Below, piece after piece: positions 17,443 through 27,658 of a DNA stretch of 64,000 bases. The stretch comes from Hirsutella rhossiliensis (Eukaryota > Ascomycota > Sordariomycetes > Hypocreales > Ophiocordycipitaceae), in contig NW_025408673.1 in assembly GCF_020360975.1 (NCBI RefSeq), positions 3,224,001 to 3,288,000 of the forward strand. The letters are read 5' to 3'. Positions within the stretch are counted from its first letter, which is position 1. Each line of letters begins with the position of its first letter. The notes beneath the pieces were generated by a model. It did not search any database and had not been told where the DNA came from. It saw only the letters and a list, made by a program, of their open reading frames with translations. The translations under genes were made by a program, and so were the position numbers.

Positions 17443-20400
17443 TTAGCCCCCTTTCTCCCCTCCGACCAGGTCGGCGTCTGCGGGTTCTTGCTTTCCTGCC
17501 AGCGTCTCGTACCTCTCCTAGGGCCATCATTAGTCTTGATTGGCCCGTACTTGTCCTCGAATGCCTTCATCGCAATTGTTCCTTGCAACCACTCAACTGG
17601 CTCCCAAGTCGGCTCTGCGTAGCCCGTCCATCGCACTAGTGCTTGCCTGAATTCCCCTCGTCCGCGCTTCTTCCATCTCGCGCAGAGAATCTCGTCGACA
17701 TCCCACAGATCCGCGCCGGTCTCATCTTGTACCGGTGGTGGCTGTGCGTCATCCACCTTTTGGCCAGGAGCCGGATCTTGATGCGCCCTCCGCAAAGGTC
17801 AACATGGAATCGCGGGTAAATTGAACCACGAACATCGAGCTCAACGACGTGCGAACTAATTACCTTCGTGACTGTGTACTTGTGATGCAGCCAGTCGAGC
17901 TTCTTGCACGGTCGTGGTGATCTGTAGTTTGCCATCGAGAGCCACACCTTGTCACCAACTTCAAACCGCTCCGCAGGCTGTCGCTTTGCGTTGGCTGCCT
18001 CTTCTTGTTGTTGCTGTGAGGCGGCCATCACTGCTTGCATGTACCCATTGACCTCCTGCAGGCGACTGAGTAGGCCATCAGCTCTGCTTTCCTCTCTATC
18101 CCTTGGTGGCTCTTCCGATTCTTCGACGCTGATGGGATCGACGTGGTAACCATGCTCAGCGAAGAAGGGGCTGATCTTGGTCGTTGCGGATTCGCGATTG
18201 TTGAGTGCCAGCTGCGCGGCAGGGAGCAGTTCTCCCCAGTCGTCCTGCACGTACGACACGTAGGCTCTCAGGTAGGCCTCGATCTCCTGGTTCATTCTCT
18301 CTGGCCCTCCGTCCGTCTGAGGATGATAGGCCGTGCTCAATTTCTGCGTGACACCTGCAAGACGGCAGAACCTCTTCCAGAACCTACTTAGCCAGTTGCT
18401 CCCGCGGTCGCTGACGATGGACCGTGGCATTCCGTGAAATCGGTAATGACACTGGAGAAAACGTTTTGCACACGGCTCAGCTTCCATGTTGTCCATCACT
18501 TCGAGGGTCACAGCCTTTGTCAGTCTGTCTACAATCACCCACAGGTGCCTTGCCTTGCTCGGTCCAGTAGGCGGCAGATCTGTGATGAAGTCCATGGACA
18601 AATGGCTTCGGGGTCGATCTGGAATCGGGAGAGGCTTGAGAAATCCCCTTTTCGACTGGCGCCAGATGTGTGCTCTGCCGCAGGTGTCGCAATTGGCTAC
18701 GAACCGGCGAACCAGCTGGGACTGTCCAGGCCAGTAGAATCGCCGAGCCACAATAGCCAGCGTACCTTCTCTGCCGGGGTGACCCGTCGAAACGGAGTCA
18801 TGCGACTGTTGCACGATGCGGGTTCTCAACTGGTCCTTCTCGGCCTCTTCCCGACTGCCCCTCTCCCCAGATCCTCCTGGCACCCAGATGCGGTCCCTAA
18901 ATGTCAGCCTCTTACCGGCATCGATGGCGCACTCCGAGATTTGAACTTTCAACCCTAGGGCGGGCGGAAAGGTACGCTCACAATTCTGCACAGCTCTGTA
19001 CGCTTCCTTAAAAATCGGGTCCTTCTCGGCCGTCTCATCCCAGAGCTGTTGTAGGTCCGCCTCCTCGAAGATCTTCATCTCCGGCAGAACGAACGGCTCT
19101 GAGAAATTAGAACTCGCCGCATTGATGCGTGCTCTTGTAGTCGCCGGGATCGCATCATCCGGTATCAGCTGTATCATCCTTCCCTGTTCTCGCTCGTCGT
19201 CGATGCCCTGTGGCTTGTCTTGTTCACGGCGGGACAACGCATCGGGCACGACGGCCTCACTTCCCGGTCGATACTCGAGCTTGAAGTCGAACTGGGACAA
19301 TTCGGCTGCCCAACGGCTCTGCCGTTCCGTGAGCTTCTGGCGTGTCATGAAATACTCCAGGTTGCGGTGATCGGTGAGGATTGTGAATGAGCCGCAGCTT
19401 CTGAGCTCGGCACTCCAATTATCGAGGCATCTCATGATGGCGAGCATCTCCTTGTCGTGGATTGGATAGTTGTACTCTGCTGGTGAAAGTCGTTTCGAGA
19501 AGAAGGCGCACGCGTGTCGACGTCCATCTTGGTCCTCTTGCGCCAGGACGCCTCCCAATGCATAGCCTGAGCAGTCCGTCTCCAAGAATGTCTGCAGACT
19601 CGGGTCCCACTGCTTGAGCACGGGCGACTCACAAAATCGTCGCTTCAGTTCATGAAACGCCTCGTTCTCCGCCCGCCCCAACAAAAGGCAGTTCCTTTCT
19701 TCAGCAGGGCGTCTAACGGCTGAGTGATCTTAGCGTAGTCGGGAATGAAGATCCTGTAGTAGTTGGCGAAGCCCAGGAAGCTTCTGACACCCTTCACCGT
19801 GGTAGGGGCTTCCCATTCGCGGATGGCGTGCTGCTTCTCGGGGTCGCACGCGATTCCCTTCCCTGCATTGACAATGAACCCAAGGTACTTGACCTCTTGT
19901 ACTGAAAACTCGCACTTCGCTGGGTCTAGATGTAGGCCAGCGTCAGCGAGTGCTTGGAGAACCTTTCGCACCTTGGCCTCGTGATCGGCCTTTGAACCAC
20001 TTGAGTAAATCAATACATCGTCTAGGTACGCCGTGACGAAATCATCCAGCCACTCGCGCAACACACTGTTCATGTATCGTTGGAACGATGCCGGGGCGCC
20101 ACTTAGGCCGAAAAGGGCACACGAGCCACTCGTAGAGCCCGAACCTCGTGCGGAATGCCGTCTTCCATTCGTGCCCGGGGGCCATGCGGATTTTGTGGAA
20201 GGCGGCCACGACGTCCAACTTGGTAAACCACTTGGCCTTGGCCAAGTTCTGCAACGTCTCGGCGATGAGTGGCAGCGGGTATCGGTCGCGCTTGGTGATT
20301 GCGTTCAGCGCCCGATAGTCACAGCAGAATCGCAGCCCTCCACTTGGCTTCCTCACGAACAGCACCGGCGCTGCGGCCGCCGAGCTACTCGCTCGGATGA

Positions 20401-21249
20401 ACCCTCTATCCAAAAGGTCTTTCAGGGTCTTTCGCAAGACCAACAACTCTTCGCGTGACATGTTGTAGAGCGGTCCCCATGGCAGGGGCGGCTCGTTGCC
20501 ATTCTTGTCAGGCTGCAAGTTTACCTCGTGGTCCACACCTGGCCGGTGTGGCGGCAGCTTCATGGCCTCCTCTGGTGAAAACAGGTTGCGGAACTCTTTC
20601 AACACTTCCGCTGGAACCATCTTGCTCGGATCAACTGGCGGCTTCGGTTGAAGCGCTTTTTCTATGTCTGCCAAGCTGATCGCTTGTATCGAGAACGCAT
20701 CGCACGTCTGGCGTCTCTTTGCACGCCGGCACTCTGCCGTGAACACGGCTGCCGACACAAGTCTTGCGCTTCGAATTGCGCGTACTTTGGCGGGCTCTTC
20801 CTGCCCCATGAGGCGTATCGTCACGCCTGCTCTTCCGTGGAACACTTGCCGCTTAGCAGCGTCGTACACGACCTGGTTCCTCTCCATCCAAGGCCGGCCA
20901 AGGAACATATCCTGGCCGAGGCTTGGGACGACGTACGCAAAGATGCGTTCGTCGAAACCGGCGGTCTCCACAACGACAGCCACAACTCCCGGCGACGTGA
21001 CACTTTCTGAGGACTCCGAGAATCCCCCGATCTCTCGAGGCTTCGAATCAACGAGAGGATCCGAAACTTCCGGACGACCGCTTCGTCAATCACGGCATAG
21101 CAGTCACATCCACTATCGACTAGGACGCGTATAGGATTGCCTCTGTTGAGCCGTGCGTTAACGAGCACGGGTCGACTATTCATACGCGGCTTGAACGCCT
21201 CCCAGTCTTGGACATCTGCCTTCGAAGGCCCCGGCGCCCGCTTTCGCAC
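17443..21249 (-). pseudogene. Chromovirus pol with C-terminal chromodomain
   Basis: In order: aspartic protease with VLVDSGCDCYAVI (about 21140-21100); reverse transcriptase (FCCDYRALNAITKRDRYPLP, KLDVVAAFHKIR, then YLDDVLIYSSG after a frameshift near 20070); RNase H (LETDCSGYALGGVL, DKEMLAIM, ILTDHRNLEYF) after another shift near 19680; integrase with HHCC finger (HPGREG ... CDTCG) and catalytic MDFITDLP, SDRGSNW, HPQTDGGPERMNQ; and, after a shift near 17790, a chromodomain (VDEILCARW ... LVRWTGYAEPTWEP). Chromodomains steer chromovirus integration to modified histones. At least four frame breaks mean this copy cannot make Pol. Confidence 0.88.
17446..17463 (-). other. Polypurine tract
   Basis: The minus strand reads GGAGGGGAGAAAGGGGGC immediately before the 3' LTR, the expected position of the plus-strand primer in LTR retroelements. 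Confidence 0.7.
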
Positions 21250-21334
21250 CGGGGCTAGTCTTTTCCCATCGGCTCGTCATCCCCACTGGATGTTGCGGCC
21301 GACTCCGAATCGTCATCGCTCGCATCCGGCTGCT

Positions 21335-22370
21335 TCACCCGGGCGGCTCCTGACCGTTTTTCTTCGCTTCGCCAGGAAGGACCAAATGAGCTGGGCATTC
21401 CGCGACGAGATGACCCTTCCGGCCGCATCGGTAACAGCGGCGCTCGTTCTTGGGCGCCACATCTGCGTTGCGACGTTTCTTCGGCTCGTGACCTGTACGG
21501 TTGACATCTGCCATTTTGGTATCTCCGTCTGCGTCGCGGCCTCGACTATCATGGGTTGCACCACCGCTTCGAAGGGCGTTCCTTTTCTCTACACCTTCTA
21601 GACCTGAGGACAGCCTTTGAAGAGATCGGACCCATTCCGAGTACGTGGAGCGAGTGGGCGCCGCGTAGACAGTTGCCAGTCGCAAGTCCGGACTCAGGGC
21701 GCCCTCCAGGTAGCTGATTTTGACTTCTTCCGGCCAGGTGGCGCCGCCGGAATCAGCGAGTTCTTTCTCGAAGCGAGGGAGCAGTGTCGCAAAGCTTTCC
21801 TTGTCTCTTTGCCTCAAGGATCGCAATTTGTCCAGCGCGCGAGTCCTGGCGTTCGGGTCCCCGTAGCACTCTTCCAAATATTGGAGGTACTGGTCCGGAT
21901 CTGAGTCTCCACCCTTCCTCCGGCTTCTACATACGCGATCGTCATTTGCTGAGGGGCACCCCTAGTCGCGCGTAAATGTAGGCGAACTGGTCCGCCTTAT
22001 TCCCAATTACCCTTCCGTCTACGCGAAGCTTGTTCTTCATCTCGCTCAGCCAAGCGCGAAACTTGGATCGAACGCCCTCGAATCGCGGTGGGTCTGGGAG
22101 AGTCGGCCTAGTCTTCCGCAATGATGTGTCGACCAAACGATTCGGTTCATGCAGAGGTTCCGCTCTGCTCTCCGACTCGGTCCCCAAGGGCGTTGGTCTC
22201 GAGGTCGTCAGACTGTCTTGCAGCAGTTGAATCTGCTCGCGCGTGGCGTCGCGATCGGCATCGCGGTCGGCACGCAAACTTTGCAACTGTTCAGCCATCT
22301 GGCTCATCATCTGCATGAGGAGCTGGGAGGTCCGCTCCGGGGAGCTCCCGTCTGCAAGGGTTGAGTCCAT
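21335..22370 (-). pseudogene. Chromovirus gag
   Basis: It starts at ATG 22370 (MDSTLADGSS), with a helical N-terminus, and continues through a frame change near 21945 into a capsid-like region (YLQYLEECYGDPNARTRALDK, FATLLPRFEKELADS). It ends with a single CCHC knuckle CYRCGRKGHLVAEC. This is the standard gag layout that packages element RNA. The frame change breaks it. Confidence 0.75.
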
Positions 22371-22378
22371 CGGTAGTG

Positions 22379-22389
22379 AGCTCTAGATA
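22379..22389 (-). other. Primer-binding site, self-priming type
   Basis: Directly downstream of the 5' LTR the minus strand reads TATCTAGAGCT. It is perfectly complementary to AGCTCTAGATA inside the LTR (22451-22441). Complementarity of the site to the element's own 5' RNA instead of a tRNA is the hallmark of self-primed Tf1/sushi-type chromoviruses. Confidence 0.55.
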
Positions 22390-22621
22390 TGTAAGAGGCT
22401 GGCCCGGGTTTGTTCAACAAGCAGGTGCCTATGTGTTGTCTATCTAGAGCTGAGGAGGAAAGCTGAACTCGAGGCGTAGCCTCGAGTGCGAGCTTATATT
22501 ACCCTTCACAGAATGTTCTCGCAGCTTCCGGGTCCGCGGAGCGGGGCCGGTGCTGCCACCCGAGCACGACCCACCGGACCCGGTACAACCGGGTCCACCA
22601 AGCCGGGCACAGCCCGTGACA
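22390..22621 (-). repeat. 5' LTR of the chromovirus
   Basis: This 232-bp LTR is nearly identical to 17209-17442. On the minus strand a TATATT/AATATAAG-type TATA element lies about 45 bp before AGCTCTAGATA (22451-22441), which would place the transcript start near there. Confidence 0.88.
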
Positions 22622-22869
22622 GGTCGTCGCTAATGCCATGCCTGTTGAGGAGCTCCTGGAGCTGCTTGTTCTCCTCGGCTACTCTTCTCGCGGCCATCTG
22701 GACCTCGGTAGAGGCCTCGATGCCCTGAGTCTCGTATTCTCTGAGTCGCCGTTTGAGGTCCTGGACATACTCTCCGTCGGGCGCGCGATCTCCTCTGGTT
22801 GTCTCGAATTCGGGCTAATTTGTTCTCGCGCTAGAGCAGAGAAAGAGAAAGGACTCTGCTGTTAGTTAA

Positions 22870-23586
22870 GGCCGTTCCAGTCTACGGTATCACCTGGGTT
22901 GATGTCACTTACCGCGAGGTTGACATTTGGCTTGCAAGCTTGTTTGGGGCCGCCCTCCTTGACTAATGAACGGGGAAAGGATTGTAAAAATAAGCGTCTC
23001 CAAGTAGAATATCTGTGAGCGTGTAAGAGAACGAGAAATGCGAAATTAACAAGTCATAGAGAGTTGGGGGGAAGAGCTGGAAGAATTGCTCCAGCGGCTC
23101 CAATCACTCGAGACGCATGTAAACCATGGCGCAACCCTTGCAGCCTTCACGGATATTTGGACAGGTGACGGTTGGATATGCATTTCGGCGTCTCAAATAA
23201 CTACACGTCCTCATGCGCACGTCCTCATGCGCCTCGCTGACTGTCCACCCCAGCCGATCGAGGGGCAGCGACTTACGAAGTACAATGGAGAGTGTGACCT
23301 TGTCTGGCGCGGAATGCTTAGTAGTTCAGGATTCCTCGCGAATTCCGCAAAAAGAGGTCATAGACAGGCGACCTCCAACTTTAATTTCAATGATCTATTT
23401 TGTAGTGTTCTCTACTGCGACGGCGTACAGCAATGTAGCTACGGCGCAAGGTAGCAGTAGCCAGTGTTAGAAGACGAGTTTATATTAAAATACTGCGTCA
23501 CACCTTGCACTTCAGGGATGTGGTGCAAGGCGTACAATCAGCCGAAGGCTGCGAGTCTGGCCAACAGTCAACCAGTCACCGAACAA
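22870..23586. other. No recognised gene
   Basis: Upstream sequence of the disrupted bZIP gene, probably containing its first exon and intron, is followed by AT-richer sequence. A 122-codon plus frame (23086-23454) has no identifiable domain. Confidence 0.4.
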
Positions 23587-24155
23587 TCAGTACAGTACTC
23601 CAGGCGCCCAGGCGATATCGTACACTGTACCACGTGCGCCGTTGCAGAGGCCAACTGGCTGCCAAAGGTTGGACGTCAGCATCAGACGGGCGCCAACGCA
23701 TACGGGACTCTGCTTCGCAAGGTTGCCTGCCTTGTCGTCAGGAGCAGCAGCAGCACCGGCACCAACGCTCATAGCCATGACCTGGATGACAGGCCGGCCT
23801 AGGCGGTCGAGGTGGTAGTTGTTATACTCGTTAACCCTGTCTTTCGTGGCGTATACTCGTAGGGGATTGACGAACATGGCCACCTCCTGATTGTCCAGCT
23901 TCGTCTGCACGCGGCTGGAGAGGAGCTTCCAGGACTCCTGGAATAGACGGTGCAGTCGCAATTGATCGAGGGCCGTGCGAAATGTGCCCCTTCTGTTCTT
24001 TGCCGCGCTGACGCTGGGCAACCGTCAAGAAAACCGTCTTGTCGAAGCGCCGATGTGCATTCCTGCCCTTGATCTCTACTCCTTGCACCTCCTTGCACCT
24101 CCTTGTCGTAATAAAGACGCTTCTGCAGCACAGGGGAACTGAAAGAAGTCGCCAA
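23587..24155 (-). pseudogene. PIF1-type helicase C-terminal fragment
   Basis: The minus strand encodes the C-terminal part of a PIF1-family DNA helicase of the kind found in fungal Helitrons and PIF1-like genes. Visible blocks are FDKTVFLTVAQRQRG in one frame, then after a shift FRTALDQLRLHRLFQESWKLLSSR, VNPLRVYATKDRVNEYNNYH and SPVCVGARLMLTSNLWQPVG followed by NGARGTVYDI. No Walker A or later motif VI is present, so it is a remnant. Its sequence is unlike the helicases of the three downstream Helitrons and its orientation is opposite. Confidence 0.75.
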
Positions 24156-24420
24156 GCAGGAGGATATTTAGACCACTAATGAACTCTCGTGATCCATGCC
24201 TGTGCAAAGAGAGCGTGGGCTTGGTTGTGAGAGAATTTTTCCATGGCTAAGAGCCGCGCAGCAAATAAAGGAGCAGCTGAGAAAGGAGCAGCTGAGAAAT
24301 TAGTGGCTTCCCGATACCCACTTATCTACTGACACCGGCCAATCCAGCCTACTTTAGAGCCCTGCCATACAAAATATCGGCCAATCAGATCTGGAAAAAC
24401 TTATAATCCCTGTCTGGACC
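24156..24420. other. Flank of the Helitron array, no gene
   Basis: A short spacer with a doubled GAAAGGAGCAGCTGA word (about 24270-24298) and CCAATC motifs, ending at the Helitron A boundary inferred from the start of homology with copy B at 24421/34592. Confidence 0.4.
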
Positions 24421-24956
24421 ACGAGAGGAAGGCTCGCCAGCCGCGGCTCGCGCAAAGAAGCCTTTCGGAACGAAATTTGGCGACAAGAGAACCGGAGAAG
24501 AGTTGGCTACAGAAGAGAGAGAGAGAGTTGGCGACAGTAGATAGGAGACAGGAAGAAGAGTGAGGTCGAGATACGAGACACGGCGAGAGACGTAGAGCAT
24601 TATCGTGAGTGAAACCGAGACAGAGCGTCGGGGAGGCAGGCTAGGCCGCTGGAGGGAGATTTTGTTTAAAAGGCGCAAACTCAAAGGGCGTGGAGAGACG
24701 GCAGGGTTGAAGAGAGATGTGAGTGGGTAATGCATGTCTGGGCGAGTGGAAGGCTCGGAAAATTTACATGTGCTACCGGTATAAGTCGTAGGTATAAACA
24801 GAATAAGGAGTATATTGGGGAAGTTTTGACTTGATCGTCTTCATGAAAAGGAGAACAAGAAGAGAAGAGAATGTGCTATTCGAGCCTTTGGCAGTTGATT
24901 TTGAGGATGATGAGACATGTTGTCATGTTGTATTGTTTCGTTTGATGCTTTAAAGT

Positions 24957-26369
24957 TTAGAGAATATTCTTGGGCGGACGTCGGGCGCGCAGTGGTCGGG
25001 AAGATATCGACGCGGGAGGTCTGATAGAGCCAGAGGCGGATGTGTCTTGGTGATTGACCTGTTCGGTGTCCGTTTCTGACTCTGCGGGGTCTTCCGGGGA
25101 CAGAAAGGAGGAGGTATCGGATTTGGGAGTCTTGACCGTCACAGTCGGTGATTATGGTGGAAGTTTCGGGAGAAAGTCGCGGTCTCTTGGTTGGGGTTTG
25201 GTAGGGATCGGGCATTGACCGACTTGATGCCAGCATAAGGGGATCGACTGGGCCAGAAGCATGCGGCGTGGGGGAGGCGGGGCTTTGGGCGGCCTTGGGT
25301 TTCTTCGTAGAGGTAAACCTGGCCAACGCAACGCTATAGTCCGAGGATTGCCGACCGCGCTCTTGGGTGTCGTCGGCAGTAGTTGTGTTGCAGAAGCCTG
25401 GTCGGACATGGCCTTGTCGTGGAAAGTCCACGTGTCGGGGACGACGATGAAGATATAGTCTTGGTCGAAAGCCGGGGCATGTTTCATGATCTGGTGATCC
25501 AGTAAGCCGGCGATTTTGCCCGTACAGGTGAAGAGAGCGTTCGACTGGAACTGGCTGTCGCGCCTCTCGGTCATCTTCTTGCATAGGGAGGTCCAAGGAT
25601 TAGCGTGAATGGGAAGATGACGAAAACTTGGAAGGGTGAAAGCCCTTGAAGGGGTTTGCCGGGAATCCCAGGACAAATAAAGGTGGAGAGCTGGACAAAG
25701 CCGCAGCAGCTCAGCTGGGTGTCGTCAAGGGCCGCAGCCGAGTTTCCATGCAGGAGGTCGCGGCCGGAGCCGATGACAGGTCCCGTGAAGGAGACAATGG
25801 GTTGTATCGTTGGGAAAGTATCCACCGAGCTGAGGGTGCGAGTGACAATTCTATGGATATCGTCAGGGAGGGCAGTGGCGACAGAGAGATTTGGAGCATA
25901 GACTCACGGTTGGTAGCTGTGATCGCGGACTATAAGCGCGGGGACGGTGTATTCTGTGATGTTATCATCGTCCGACTCAAGCCATCACGTCGCTCGATTT
26001 CCACGTCAGGGCAAAGGGATGAACACGGCCGACCATGAAGAACCATTGCTCGGTCCATTCCGAGGAGATTATCTGTTGGTTGTATATGGAAATATTAAGG
26101 CTGAAGAAGATGCAGGTCGATGGATTGCCAGTATCTGACCGGATTGCTGCATACTCCGGAGTCGACAGCCATGAGGGCGTGGGAAGGAAGACCTCGCTAG
26201 GGTTTCTGCGTTGAGCCCTTTGACACGATGCTCATTCTGGTAGGCGAACCTAGCCGGGCAGCCGGGCTGGACAAAGGCCATCATGGACATGTCGGCGCCA
26301 GCATTTTCTGGCTGTCAAGAGGTTGCCGCGGGAGGACGAGGTATCGACGTTGAGCTGGGAGGCCGACAT
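24957..26369 (-). pseudogene. Helitron accessory gene, copy A (possible OB-fold protein)
   Basis: It starts at ATG 26369 (MSASQLNVDTSS) and runs divergently from Rep. Exon 1 carries MSMMAFVQPGCPARFAYQNEHRVKGLNAETLAR; after about 460 bp a GTGAGT donor (25907 downward) sits where copies B and C also have a GT splice donor. Exon 2 has PIVSFTGPVIGSGRDLL, LSCCGFVQLSTFICPGIPG, FVIFP and then, after a shift, SQFQSNALFTCTGKIAGLLDH and QDYIFIVVPDTWTFHDKAM. No named family was recognised. The paired beta-rich FTG/CTGK blocks resemble OB-fold ssDNA-binding proteins, which would parallel the RPA-like genes of plant Helitrons, but that is inference. Frameshifts disrupt this copy. Confidence 0.6.
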
Positions 26370-26647
26370 CGTGAGAACATGGCAGATGTAGTCACCGTGG
26401 AAGTGTAAATGAGGGGTTACGCAGAGTGGAGGTGGGCATCCTATAAAGCAGGTTTTCTTGCTGCTCGAAAGAGGGCTCGCGGCTAGGGTCGGGGAGACTT
26501 AAGAGTCAGAGAATGCTACCTAGGTGATAGATCAGAAGCGGGGGTATGCGGGAATGAGCTGGCGAGGTTCTTGAACAGTCTCGACCATCTGGTTCTATGG
26601 TCGTGAGTGAAGTAGAGCCGGGGTTGGAAGTTGAGTAGGGGTGATGA

Positions 26648-27567
26648 CTATGTCGCGAGAAGTTGGAGGTCGGCGAACAGTAAGGTTAGTGTGGGTAAGT
26701 CTGCGGAGAAAGAAAGTCCAGCAGTACCCTTCGGTGTCATCGTTGCATGGAGTAGATAGCAAAGGCGACAATAACGAATGAGAGTGAAGGAAAGAAAGAG
26801 GTTATGGTAGTATTGCAGGGGTCCCTTTTTGACGGTCGTCGGTAGTTGGATGGGCATTGCGTGCGGCTGAGCGAGGCGGGGGCCGACCGTGTCGAGTCCA
26901 CTATTGGGGCACGGGGAAGTCGGGTATAGGGGGCGACCTGAGGGGGGGGATGCGAGGTGGTCACGAGAACTCTCAAGAGGGGTTGCAAGTCGAGACTCCG
27001 GTGGGTAGCGACTACAAGAGGACAGGCAGGGGATCCTGGCTGTCGCTTTAGCATGAAGGCCGTTGATGCGACGTTGGTGGTGGCGAGGAGCAAACCTAGC
27101 CGGGTAGTCCGGTTGCACGAGGACACCGTGGACATGTTATCGCCGGCAGCCTTTTGGCTGTTGCTCGACGAGGTGGAGTGGCAGATATTGATGGAGCAAC
27201 TGATGCGCAAGGTGGGTGGGACGGCGTTGGAAGGGCCGGAGTATGGTTGGAAGTGTGCGGCGGGCGGTTGGCGCGGCCACCCCATGTGCCGGAGGTCGGC
27301 AGTAGCCAGGATTCGCTGGAGTGCGCAAAGAGAGCACGGCGATGGAAGGGCCGCCTTTGGCAAAGCTGGGGTAGCAGGTCGCACGTGGAGACCAGCCGAG
27401 GGTCGGGACGGTGGACGCACATAGGGAGGGTAAATGGGGATTACAAAGGGTAGTAGTATTGCATCGCTTCGGTACCATAGGCAAGCATTATAAGGAAGAA
27501 ATGCCACGGCCATGAGAGTAGTGATCGTTAGGAAGCTTCCCACTCGGAAAGAAATAGTGTACGCCAA
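26648..27567 (-). pseudogene. Degenerate duplicate of the accessory gene, copy A
   Basis: The minus strand repeats the beginning of the accessory protein in decayed form. NSQKAAGDNMS, MQPDYPARFAP and HHQRRINGLHAKATARI correspond to DSQKNAGADMS, VQPGCPSRFAY and EHRVKGLNAETLAR of the neighbouring gene. A 276-codon open frame overlaps it in another phase and is probably not meaningful. The same duplicate occurs in copy B but not in copy C. Confidence 0.55.
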
Positions 27568-27658
27568 GAAGCGAGATTATCCAAGTGGAAGTGCTCCGGA
27601 GCCAAAACTTTCTAGCCTGTTGCCAATCCACGCTAGTCGACGTCGAGGAGGCAGTAGC

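Larger units (their letters stand above)
17209..22621 (-). mobile_element. Ty3/gypsy LTR retrotransposon (chromovirus), complete boundaries
   Basis: The element is 5413 bp, bounded by LTRs that start TG and end CA and by a 5-bp target duplication GGTCG (17204-17208 and 22622-22626). On the minus strand the order is 5' LTR, gag with a zinc knuckle, protease, reverse transcriptase, RNase H, integrase, chromodomain, polypurine tract, 3' LTR. The two LTRs differ at only a handful of bases plus small indels, so the insertion is young, yet the coding region already carries several frameshifts. It was therefore probably defective at insertion or mobilised in trans. Confidence 0.9.
16845..22830 (-). 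pseudogene. Host bZIP transcription factor gene disrupted by a chromovirus
   Basis: The 5' exon (22830 down to 22622) starts after a canonical CTCTAG splice acceptor. It encodes the basic region LARIRDNQRRSRARRR and, after a one-base shift, the zipper region EYVQDLKRRLREYETQG ... VAEENKQLQELLNRHGISDD. The 3' part (17208 to 16845) continues in frame with QITRFLQSGTLPLD and ends at a stop at 16845. Between them sits the 5.4-kb element. The 5-bp duplication GGTCG lies exactly between DD and Q, so excising the element with one duplicate copy would restore continuity there. The shift between basic region and zipper is a second, independent lesion. The family is a common fungal bZIP class whose basic region and zipper are followed by LLxxxGISDD-type sequence. 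The N-terminal exon above 22834 was not resolved. Confidence 0.78.

Noticed and set aside
26737..27567. 276-codon frame as an intact membrane-like protein
   Set aside because: The frame is not the one carrying homology to the accessory gene and is not conserved in copy B.
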